A stretch of 64,000 bases of DNA, taken from positions 992,001 through 1,056,000 of the forward strand of contig JAWNZC010000349.1 of the NCBI GenBank assembly GCA_035771165.1, given 5' to 3'. Below, in pieces: positions 1 to 12,200 of this stretch. The DNA comes from Paragorgia papillata (lineage: Eukaryota; Cnidaria; Anthozoa; Scleralcyonacea; Coralliidae). Both the position numbers and the translations under genes were made by a program. The notes below the pieces were generated by a model. That model made no database searches. It saw only the letters and a list, made by a program, of their open reading frames with translations, and was not told where the DNA came from. Position 1 is the stretch's first letter; each line of letters opens with the position of its first letter.

Positions 1-2400
1 ATGAGTAGTTGTTACTTGTTACTACTAACTGTATCTACATGATCTGAATATTGAGCTCAAATTGGTTTGTGTTAAATGAATTATACTCTACAAATAATAC
101 CATAGGAATGTTAAGACTTAAGAACAAGTTAACAATCCTGCAATGTCTGGCATAGGGCCTGAAACCACGCCATTAACTACAGTACCAGCACTAGTGTGCC
201 TAACAAGGATACAGTAATGTAAACTACGACCGTTGGAGGGTGTAGCTCCGTCGGAGAGGGTTTGCCCTAATAGCTGAGGAACAGTTTATAGGAACAGGCG
301 ATCCACCAAGACGGGAGCGGTCTTATAGGTAGAGCAGCTCCAGGCAAGCCTAACTCCCAACTAACTTGTAGCAATGTTGCTGGGAATTACCCTCTCCTAA
401 CAGAACTACTGTCACACATAAAGTGGAGAAGTAACTTACCAAATGATAATCAATGGTTCCGAAATTCCCATACCGCCCTGGACCTAAGAAAGCCACCAGG
501 GGCCAACCAACAGAGAAATGGCGAAAGCTGCAATTGAACGACCAACATACAGGTGACCATTAATGAACGGAACCTGTACGCAAAGCCAGAAGCAAAGGCC
601 CAGACCTGCAACATAGACAAGCAACAAACGGGCCCTTTCCAGAGCAGGTAGACAAGTACATAGCAAACAACGGCAAGCAACGAGCTGGACTTAAGAGCAG
701 CTGAAGAGCCCAATAAACTTAAATTACACTAAGCAAAAACCGGACAACCCGGTACTGTTAAGCACAAGCTACTACACATTACAGCACATTACGGCACATT
801 TTCTCGGAGTAGCCAAGAACACACCCTACAAATTAAGTTATCACCCAGAGTAGCCGGGGCACAGATCCGATGTACATGCATGGCAACACAAACTACCAAC
901 AGCTAGGCACAAGCTACTACTACACATAATTACAGCACACTACTGCACATTTTCTTGGAGTAGCCAAGAACACACCCTACATAAGTTATCACCCAGAGTA
1001 GCTGGGGAACAGACCAGATGTACTGGCGCGAAACACACAAGCGAACAGGCCAGGACCAGAGGACCCCCCACATGACTGTGCAACAGCAGGGGGCACAAAT
1101 ACAGACCCCCAACGTCTGTATGGCAAAGTTGCACAGTACGGACCCACACACACTAGGGACCCCCCACTTGACTGTGCAACAGCAGGGGAGCACAAATACA
1201 GGCCCCCAACACCTGTATGATAAGCAGTGTTGCACAGGACGGACCCGCATAACGACATCGCCAATACAATTAAAGAGACCCCTGCACAACATGGCAATGG
1301 CAGGGGAGCACAAATACACCGCCCCAGTGACAGTACGGCAGCAGAAAGCACAATACAGTTCCCAACGACTGTACGGCAGCAGTAAAGCACATCTACAGTC
1401 ACCCACAACTGTAGTATAGCAAAGTAGCACAAAGGAGCCCGCCGCAACTGCAGATGACAGCAACGTGGCGCAACGCAGATCCCCAGCAACAGTACGACAG
1501 CGAGGCACCGTAGGACAAAGGCAGGGTACAGGAGGACAAAGGCAGTCACCCAGGGTACCGTAGGACAAAGGCAGTCACCCAGGATACAGGAGCACAAAGG
1601 CAGTCACCCAGGGTACCATAGGGCAAAGGCAGTCACCCAGGGTACAGGAGCACAACATGGCCTCTGCAACTGTGGGATAGTAAATAGCACCAACGCAACG
1701 CGGAACCCCCGAAACTGTATGACAGCAAGGAACAATAGCACAAATGCAGTCCCCCACCAGCAAGAAGATTACAGCAAAGTCGCACATGCCGCCACGCAGC
1801 AACTGTACGACAGCAAGGTACATTAGCACAAATGCAGTCCCCCCGTAACAATATGATAGCAAAGTAGCACACATGCGACCACCTAGCAATGGCCCGATAG
1901 CAAGGTACATAAGGACAAATGCAGTCCTCCCGCAACAATATAATAGTAAAGTAGCACACATGCAACCACCAAGCAACTGTACGATAGCCAGGCACAATAG
2001 CATAAATGCAGTCTCCCAGCAACAATATAATAGCAAAGTAGTACACCTGCAACCACCTAGCAACTGTAAGACAGCAAGGAACATTAGCACAAAAGCAGTC
2101 CCCCCAGCAACAATATGATGCAAAGTAGCACACAAGCAACCACCTAGCATCTGTACGATGGCAAAGTAGTGCAAATGCAGCACCCGGCCCGCAACTGTAT
2201 CACCGCAAGGAACACAAATACCATCTCCGCAACGATTGCAGGCACTAGGGTCACCAGCAGCAATACAAATCCTACTTGCACGATTGAGCGAGCCCAAGCC
2301 AAGGAATGGCAACGGCTCAACCACCTGGATGCCTACTACGTGGGGTGGGTCGTAGTGAAGTGTCACATACGGCAGTCAGTACACAAATGAGCTCTGAGCA
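1..2400. repeat. A/C-rich complex minisatellite region
   Basis: Strongly strand-skewed (plus strand rich in A and C) and built of several degenerate tandem families. A direct duplication of about 120 bp lies at 761-881 and 906-1022. Units of about 95 bp start near 1062 and 1157. A 28-bp unit with gcagtcaccca and acaaaggcag runs about 1510-1650. Units of about 87-90 bp with aacaatatgatagcaaagtagcac recur near 1846, 1932, 2018 and 2108. The long open frames here, mostly minus-strand and Cys-rich, follow from the composition and are not credible genes. Confidence 0.8.
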
Positions 2401-2544
2401 TCTACGCTCATTAAACTTAGCCAAGGGGCTAGTGGATTTGATACTCCCAAGTAGAACCCCAAGGGACCTGTGGAACAACAACACATACACATCGCATGAT
2501 GTTAATTATTTTTATTTCATAAATACATATATAATTAAATATAA

Positions 2545-2724
2545 ATAAGTTTTGTGGAAACACCACGTACAATATTTATTTGCTAAGCAGTTTCGGCCTG
2601 TTGACTCAGGCCTTCATCAGAGCAATAACGCCTTCTTAATAATAAGGCCTTCTGATGAAGGCCTGAATCAACAGACCGAAAGCTTAGCAAACAAATATTT
2701 TACGTGGTGTTTCCACAAAACTTA
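2545..2724. mobile_element. Inverted pair of Penelope-like element ends with hammerhead-like motifs
   Basis: Arms of about 75 bp (2545-2620 and 2650-2724) are inverted copies containing ctgatgaaggcctga, cggcctgttgac and cgtggtgtttccac. Each carries CTGATGA, a 6-bp stem with a 6-nt loop, then GAAA (minus copy 2620 to 2591, plus copy 2652-2681). That is the hammerhead ribozyme core known from Penelope-like elements. The minus copy has a perfect stem II; the plus copy has one mismatch. Confidence 0.7.
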
Positions 2725-3013
2725 TGTATGTATATTACATTATCGCCATGAAAATTTTCCAAGAATTAATCAAGATATAATTTGCTCAATAGATGGACAT
2801 GTGCATGCATGTATTTAACTCCATGTAGTGTTTAGTTACCGTGTAAAAGCCGCAATTTTGTTCAAATATTATATATTTAGCGATACATTGTACACACGTT
2901 GCGATTTTTGGTGAACGTTGATGGTATAATTTAGGGTAGCCTTGAGGAAAAAATACAATATATTATTCATATAAGATTATATTCTAAATCTAATGAAACT
3001 TCTATTGCTGCAG

Positions 3014-3077
3014 ATCTTATTTTGACAAATGCGAAGGAGTATGATGTTGCATTTCTTGTTGTTGGTGATCCTTTTGG
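3014..3077 (+). CDS. DPH5: DPH5 exon a
   Basis: Encodes [20 protein letters not shown], matching the SAM-site-proximal segment of DPH5. The acceptor is ctgcag ending at 3013 and the donor gtaagt starts at 3078. The exon ends with GG of a Gly codon, completed by T in the next exon. The upstream edge is less certain, because the frame stays open for several codons before the acceptor. Confidence 0.82.
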
Positions 3078-6000
3078 GTAAGTTTTTCTGAAGGTATTCT
3101 GTATAAATACAAAAAATATGTAAATATATTAACTGTTCGCTAGGTGTCCAACCTTCGTAAACCCTCCCCACGCCGGCTAACTACACAGGCTGCGACATAA
3201 CTCACTAATGTACTTTGGCGGAATGCGGATCGGTGGGATGGAGTCAGTACGACCCAGTGAACTCTATATAAGGACTGGAACGATACCTACAAACCAAATT
3301 TTGAAGCCGTCATGGAGGCTGACATGCAGGGCGGCCCCAGTCCTCTTTATATGCAGGAAAATCTTTATTTTTTAAGTTATATTTTGTTATGAACCAATTA
3401 CAAAGAAATGCAAACATGCTACAGTAATATATACTTCTTCTAAAGGCTTTTAGCAACAAAAACGTAGCTTGAATATTTGACAAAAAAAACACATTTTGAG
3501 TCCGAAACCGCGCGGATCTCTTGATTGTTTGTAGGGCAGCTCCAAGTGTTGAGCCAGTTGAGGTATCAAAAGTCAAGAAAAAAGTCTATGAACTATCTTG
3601 AATCAAATAAAGATAGCATTAATCAGGGCTAAAGCCTACTGAAATATAGTGGCTATAATCTGTCGAGCATATGGATGCTGACATGATCAATAAAAACCAT
3701 AAATATTAAATTTTCTGAACAGTCAAAAAATCGAACAAAACACAGAAATACGAACCGACAGTGTTTTAAAGGCATCAAAGATAAAAAATATATGTGATTC
3801 AAAAGGTATGAGGAGACTATTCATAAGAGCAAAGGCACAGGTTGATAGGGTTGCAAGAATTCATAAAATAAAGACGAATAAATACTAAATATAACCTGAA
3901 TTTTCGTCAGGAGTTTCCATCAATCCAAGCAAAATTTTGCTTTCGTTTGACAATATATTTCCTGCTTCAATCTATTTTTGCCAGCAAACATACCTCAGAC
4001 AGAAAGGACAATGATTCTAATACATACTAGCTTCGTTATATCAATTCAAATGAAGTTCAACTACAAAAAAATAAAAAATTCTCGCTGGGCCATTCTCTGT
4101 TTTCTACCGCTCCTTGGACGTTTGTCAGACGTTCATGTGTTGCCCCCAGCAGCCGGAAGTTTGGCTTCATCCAATCATAGGGCCGACCTTATGGAGGTAT
4201 CGTTCCAGTCTTTATATAGAGTTCACTGGTACGACCTCGTTCCCCGGGGCATCGTGCCTCCACGGCGAGAACGAGGTCGGATACCCTACCACGACGAGCC
4301 AGGATTCAACATTTGCAGGCAGGGTACACCTCCGAACCAACGGAACCTCCTCCATCCCAAAATCTACAAAGTCACCCGTCTAACACGGTGGAAAAATTAC
4401 AAGTCACATGTATAAGTAAAGAGGTACTCACCCAGCTTGAAGGGACTCGACGACCTGGGGAGTTCTGAATTGTCATCCGTGGAACTCTCTGTTACTGTTG
4501 ACTCTCCAGCCTGTCAATCGCCATTCTCAGATTTTGCTACAGTATCAGAGAAACCTGTCTGTGAGATGCTTGAAAAAGCTTCTACAAAGTCGTGCTTGCT
4601 TGATCCTGTTCCTGTATGTATTATGAAGCAAGATCTTGATATCCTGGTTCCTTCAGTTACTAAAATTATTAATACATCTTTATCTGAGGGCGTGTTCCCT
4701 TCGTCTTTAAAAATCGGTATCATTTATCCATCTTTAAAAAAATCCGCCACTGACCAGGAAGAATTCCCAAGCTATCGTCCGATCACTAACATATAGGCTT
4801 CATGTCTAAGTCCCTGGAACGGGATGCTTCTATACAGACGACAAATTACCGCATCGAAAATGGGCTGTTTACTAAATTCCAGTCAACATACAGAGTATTC
4901 CACACTGCGGAGACAGCAATGCTGCGCGTGATGAATCATATTCTCCGTGCTATTGATTCTAGACGTGAAGTGGTCTTAGTTCTCCTCGATCTATCGTCTG
5001 CATTCGATACAATCGACCACGACCTTGTTCTGGAGAGACTTTACCAACGTTATGGGATCAGTGGCACCTTGCTAGTGTGGTTCCGATCATACCTCACTGA
5101 CAGAGCACAGTGGGTTGTTGTTAGAAATACCGTCTCCACCAGCAAGACTTTACAGTTTGGTGTACCGCAGGGTTCTGTATTGGGACCGCTTTTGTTTTCT
5201 CTGTACTTCGCACCGTTGGAAGATCTGATCAAGGCGCACACTGATCTCGATTGCATGATGCATGCAGATGACACTCAACTATATATATCTATTAACTCTA
5301 CACACGACCGATCTGCTACATTAGCTAAATTGGAGCTATGCGTTAAAGATATTTTAATCTGGTACACCGCTAATAAACTTGCGTGCAATCCAGGCAAGAC
5401 GAGGATCGTCCATCTTTCATCTCGGTTTACGCAATGCGAGCAGCTGATGCCAGGTTTATCCATTGATGGTACAATCATTTCTCCAGTTCCTGTTGCCCGT
5501 GACTTTGGCATTGCCTTGGACAGTCACCTCAAGTTGACTTCCCATATAAACAACATCTGCAAGTCTGCCTCTTTTGCTATCCGTAACATCGGAAGGATTC
5601 GCAAGTATCTATGGCAACGAGACTGCGAGTAGCTGGTTCACGCTTTCATTACTTCTCGTCTGAACTATTGCAATAGTATCCTGTTTGGTCTTCCTGCCTG
5701 CGAAATTGATAAGCTTCAACGCTTACAGAACACTGCCGCCCGACTAGTTACTAAAGTAAAGAAATCTGTTCATATCACTCCAACACTCCAACAACTTCAT
5801 TGGCTCCCTGTTAAGTCTAGAATTAATTATAAGATACTCTTAATCACCTATAAATCTCTCCACGGCCTTGCCCCGGACTTTATCTCTGATTTACTGCAGA
5901 GGTATAAGCCATCTCGTACCTTAAGATCTTCTATATAGTCAGAACTTGCTGGTTATTGTACCCAAGTCAAATCCTGTATCGTACGGTGATAGAGCGTTCT

Positions 6001-6214
6001 CGATCTGTGCACCCAGTCTTTGGAACTCTCTACCATCTGACATTAGAAATTCCGAATCAGTTAAAGACCTTCTTATTTTAATAGTTATAGTCTCAATATT
6101 GTTCCTTTAATCAACACATGTAACTAGATTATCTTTATTTCTATCTTATTCATATTTAGCGATTATTATTTATACCTTGTAAGAGCATTAAGCGCTGTAT
6201 AATGCTCCTAAAAC

Positions 6215-6299
<85 letters not shown>

Positions 6300-9200
6300 A
6301 AAGTCAGTACAATACTTGCCGAAACTCCTTATCAACCAAAATCTTATACCAGCAATCAACATTGGAGAATCATTTCAATACTTAGGACGCTACTTTGACT
6401 GAGCTGACTACCTCTCGTTGATGAACTAATGTCTGACATTGACTCAAAACCACTTCACCCAAAAAATAAACTTCTCCTGTATAGTCGCTACGTCTTATCC
6501 AAATTATCCTGGCATTTCACCGTTGCTACACTGTCCAAAACTTGGATTTCTGAAAATATTGATTCTGTAATCAACCAATACATCCGTAAATGGCTTGAAA
6601 TACCAATATCAGGAACACTAAGTACTATATATCTAACACGTAACAAATTTGGTCAAAGTATCTATCCTCCATCAGTAAAATTCATTCAATGCCAAGCTGC
6701 TCTACGCAAAGCCTTAAAATATTCTCCAAATGAAGCAATTAACGAACTGTGGAAATCCACTAATAATCATACTAATATTCAATACGACGTCTATAACTCT
6801 ACTAAAGAAGTTCTGAAAGATTTCCGTTCTGGGCATGAAGATAGACTTCGAAACCACTTGACTTGTCAGGGATCCTTTTCCTCTAACGTTACAAAGTTCT
6901 CCTTATCAAAGCTTAACAAGGTGTGGTCAACTGCTCAATCAAAACTGCCCAAAAACCTTTATAACTTTACTATACGTTATGTGAACAATTCTACTCCGAC
7001 ACGCAAAAACCTTCACAGATGGGGAATATCTTCAAGTCCAGAATGCTCCTTTTGTCTGAGCCCAGAAACACTACTACACGTTGTTGCTGGTTGTCAATCG
7101 TATCTTGAACGCTTTACATGGAGGCACAATTCAATTCTTAACTTTCTTGCAAATACCTTACAAACTGTTAACGGTTCAAACCTCTTTGTCGATCTACCTG
7201 GATTCAAAAGCCCATCTATCCTAACTGGTGACACGTATCGTCCAGATTTGCTATTGCATTGTTCAAACGGCCGTCTTTATGTTCTCGAACTTACTGTTGG
7301 TTTTGAATCAAACCTCCAAAACAACGTCAAACGGAAAGAAGATAAATATAGTGAACTAGTAAAACAGCAAAGTGAACATTTTAATGATGTAAAATTTATA
7401 AATCTCTCCATGAGCTGCCTAGGTGTTTTTGCGAATGAGTGTTCTACTTTTTTAGATATGCTAGATAAGATTGGTCTTGATAATAAGCACCAAATGTACT
7501 GCGTAAGGAAAATGATGACTATAGCTATCAGAACTACGTATTACATTTTCTGCTGCCAAAATAAGGAATGGTGAAATCCCAAATTATTAGCTTTTTGAAA
7601 TATTTGTATATAAATTTGCATGTTTTATTATATAGTCATTAGTTGTTATTATATATTATTAGTTGTGATTCAAGTAGCCAATTGTAAATTACCTTAATAA
7701 GCGAGGTTTATAATTGTATATGTAGAAAAGAAAAAACATTTAATAAAGTTTCCATTATTATTATTATTACCAACAACGTAGAGGATCACACGGACAAGAC
7801 TACCAGCAAAGAAGGCAACAAGCCAGGAGAAGCAAGCGACAAGTCTAAGCCCCAAGCTAAGCTCCGCTGAGGATACAGACACAGCTGCTAAAAGAAAAAG
7901 ACGACGAAAAAAAGGAGGAGGGGAGGGGGAGGAAACGCAAACGAACAGCGAGCGACTAAGCTGAAGGTAAAATGACGGAGACCCCGGGGCCCCAGGACCC
8001 TACGGTACAACCGCTGTCACCGCTCCACGTTAACTTATTTTATTATGATGTTATAAAAGGGATTTGCTGGCTAGAACGACGCACAGCGACGAGGTAGCAA
8101 TAGGATCTTTATTACACGGTACAATGTACAACACAGAATATAAAGATAAAAGTTCAATACTTATAACTAAAGTTCAGTTCGATCAGTTCAGTGTCTTGCT
8201 TAGCTTCTTCTTTTTCTTGCTTTTCTGCTCTGCTTTTTGGGCTGGCCACTCTTCGATTGATCTTTTTCACAACTGCTCGACTCTTCAATTGGTTTTGTCA
8301 CAACTGCATGAGCTATTTCAAAAAGGTAGGCTACTTTTATAGTTTTTTTGGTGTGCAAAAGCACGCTTGGTAGGTGTGTAGGAATTGACCAATCAGGAGC
8401 ATCAGACCACACTACTTTGCAACATTGGATGAAGGCGTTGTCAATCGATCTCAAGTACCAAGGCAAAACGTTTGAAAAGTTTTTCCTTATATTAAAAGCC
8501 AATTTATATATGCTAATATATAAATTAAAGTTATTGAGACAATTTAACGTTCAGTACAAGCTGTGCCAAAACCTTGAACAGGAAGGTTGGCCAAGGTGTT
8601 ACTCCCACCTATCAACAACCGATATATATGCCAGGTAGTTCTAAAGGTCGTTTTCTTCCAGCTCGCCAGTGCACGTGAAAAACAAGTGATACGGCACTTG
8701 CTAACCAATTAGAACATTACTTCTCTCTTCGGCGGGAAAAGTAACCAATTACAATTCGTGCAAGAGTCACATATAAGCTCAAAACGCGACAAAACGAATC
8801 ACTTTATCCAAGAGCTCTACATTAAAGGCTACTTGTAAGCTCTACACAAGAATTATATGACCCCTTGGTTCAGGTCAATGTCTTAGGGGGTCGCTACCCC
8901 TTTGGCAGGATACGTCCTACTTGGGGATTATTACCCCTAGGGCATTAGCAAAGTCCTAATGGGGATTATATACCCCAGGACAACAATCTAAGGCCATGTA
9001 ACAATGAGTCGCTGGATGATGTTTGACCACAATTTTAGACAATCGGAGTACTTTACCCCAAACCCCTTCTCCCACACAACTTTGTGTGTGCCATTAGTAT
9101 TCGCTTGATTGTTCGGCCTTTCCTTTTAAAGAACGGCTTGAATCATTAACTAATATATTTCTCGACTACATTGATATAGTAAAAAAGTAGATGTCACAAG

Positions 9201-12200
9201 GTATAAGACTGTTATAATATTTTACAGTTTCATTGAGTATTTACGGAACAGTTCAACTTTGAATAATTATTAGGTAAGTTGTCGTTTGGGTTATGTAAAC
9301 ATTACGAAGCTTCTTCTTGGCCTAAAATCCTGCTAAATTCACCTAGGTTACATAAACAAATTTGTACCTGCCCTAGATCATACTGACAGGACATTATAAA
9401 ATAACCGGAAGTAAATGAACGACAACACGCACTCTGATTGGCTATTGAGTCAAAGAAGCGTGCCATTATAACTCTATAACGGAACGGCCCACGAGATACT
9501 TCGCGACGATTTTGTCGTTTTTGATTAATTCTATGTGGATTTAATCATCAACGAAAGTCAAAAATTACTTGGATATATGTCTAATCACGTAATTAACACA
9601 GCAGAATGTTTTCAGTGCAACTTTAAGTGCATTTTCATCGCTAAAATCGCCGACGTGTTGTACGAGGCCACGCGTGGCGCTAAATGGTAACAAACTCGTC
9701 CCGAGATAGGTAATCTGTTTTTTTGTTTACTTTTCTTGGGTTTATTGACAATTTAAAGCCATTATTTTATAAAAGAAATAAAAAACTTAGTCGCTGTGCG
9801 ATTATCGAGTTATAATGCACTCGATAAGCTAATAAAACACTAGGCTATCGCCTCGTGCTTTACACGCGTCTCTCGTGCATTATTTAACAATTATTCGCCG
9901 AAGGCTAGGTGAATATTGGTGAATAATAACCGAGACGAAGTATTTACCGATATTCACTGAACCCGAGGCGAATAATTGTTTTTGTATAAATACACATTTT
10001 CGTACTTTTAGGAACAACATTTTCTTTAAAATTGTTAATTAAAATTGAAAAATCGGCTGGCGGCCATTTTGAATAAACGCTGCAGGTGATTATCGAGAAT
10101 TAGTCCGAAGTAGCTCGACCAACCAGCGCGCGCGATTTTCTATAATCACCTGTGTATTTATACTAAAAGTCGATAATCGCACGCGACACGTTTTTATTTC
10201 TTAAATAGAAAAGGCTTTTAAGAAAACTGTTGACAAGCTAGTAAGTAAACTTACGACAGAAACATGCACCTAATTACAGAACAATGGTAGATACGATCAG
10301 ACTGTGCTAATTGATATTACAAATGTTACTTTTGCCTAGTTTTGATTATTTTCAGCTATTTGTTTGTATTGCGGCATTCTACAATAGAATAGCCAGAAGC
10401 AGCTAGAAAGCCCAACTATAACCCAATATATCTGTATGTTGTATAACAATGATAATAAAATACATAAAAGTTCTATATATACTTGGTTTCGACTTTACTA
10501 TATACGATTGTAAGATGTCGTTTAAGGTGGCTTTCTACGAAGTATGCCGACTGATCTGCGAGGTCTGAGCATATCGTGGAAGTGGTGCAAACAGTTGAGA
10601 CTTTGGTTGCGTGCATTTTTTACTATAGTATTTTACTATATTTAAGAAATAGAAAACGTTTTCCGTGTTTCTACAGAGTTATAGAAACACGAGGGGAAGT
10701 TTGGGAGAACGAGAAATTTCAGTGCAACACTATTTCGAGTTCTTCCAAACTTCTCCAAGTGTTTCTATAACTCTACAGGAACACGGAAAAATGTTTTCTA
10801 TTTCCTTCATAAAATAACCCGTCAAAAAAGATTAAACGCTAAAATTAATCAAAACAAAAAGCGCAAATTCTCCTTACTGTCCATGGATGGCGTTTGATGG
10901 CGTATATAACCAGTAATGGTGTTTCTTTACGTACTTTCTTTACAAATTTTAATTAGAATGATGGCGTGTGGGATGGCGTAATCTTCCTTGCCTGTTTTCC
11001 ATTATTAAGGATAAATAGAATTATAGAACACGGGTTTTAACCAATCACTGCGTGCGTTTTTAAAATGTACTTGCTTGCTTATACTTCTCACTAACATGGC
11101 ATAGGTACATGTAGTTGGTTGTTTATAATCTAAACAAATTCCATTTTACTACAGTGCTACCACCCACACTGATCTGGTTCTTAGAGCAAGAAAAGACAAG
11201 ATATCGTACAAAGTCATTCACAACGCTTCCATTATGAACGCCGTAGCTTGTTGTGGCTTACAGGTGAGAATACAGTGATTCATCAGGCAAACTATTGCGT
11301 GTATTTCTTGCATCTACGCAAGGTTGTCATAAAAATCAAATGTAATGAAACATTGTTGAAATATACATAACATTATCACTTATCATTGAAACCACCGTTC
11401 TCAAGACTCGAGAAAAAGAAAAACACATTTTACAGTGTTATCACGCTTATTCCCAACTTTGTACACGTGCATGTATAAGCCCAATGCACGTTTAACGAAA
11501 ACACATTGCATAAACTGAACTGAACTGCATGCACATGAAAATGCGTGCACATGCATGTATTGTACAGTGAACTCAATGTAATTAAGTTGAAAAACTTACA
11601 TTGAGTTCACTGGTATTGTAACACTTAAACAACGTTAGTGAACTATCTATTTGATTTTTTCGGCATGCAAGTACGTACTGTTGTCGGTTATGTAGTGATT
11701 TGAACTCTCACCTTGTCTATCATTGTGTGCTGCCTTGGCTTTAGTTTAATGTTTACTGTCTTGTTGTTTTTTTCAGCTTTACAACTTTGGTGAAACTGTG
11801 TCTATCGTATTCTGGGAGGAATCATGGAAGCCAGACAGCTTTTACGATAAAATAGCGTTGAATAGAAAGAACGGACTACACACTTTATGTCTGCTAGGTA
11901 TAGGTTAATTACTATATAGGAATATATTATATATTAGTCTATCATCAAACAGGAACTATATAGAAAACTTCTATTTACGTTTCAGGTACTGCATGAACAT
12001 TTTGATGAAGGGCATTGCTCGTAGCGTAAAAAGAAGTTTTTTATTACTTGAGGCGATAGCCGAGTGTTTCAGTTCTCATAAAACATCTGCGATATATAAT
12101 ATTGTTTTGTAGGTTGGCGTAGTAATTTTGAAAAACAACGTTGTTTAAGCCGAGAAAATCAAAGTTAAATCTTATGTAAATCTGGAGGGTTTTTAACAGA

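Noticed and set aside
930..2366. Long minus-strand open frames, Cys-rich
   Set aside because: They overlap in several frames, follow the repeat periods and have no domain; a result of base skew in the satellite.
8640..8900. Possible solo LTR with TATA-like and attaaa signals
   Set aside because: No second LTR, no TG...CA pair with a target duplication, and no primer-binding site match that I could defend.
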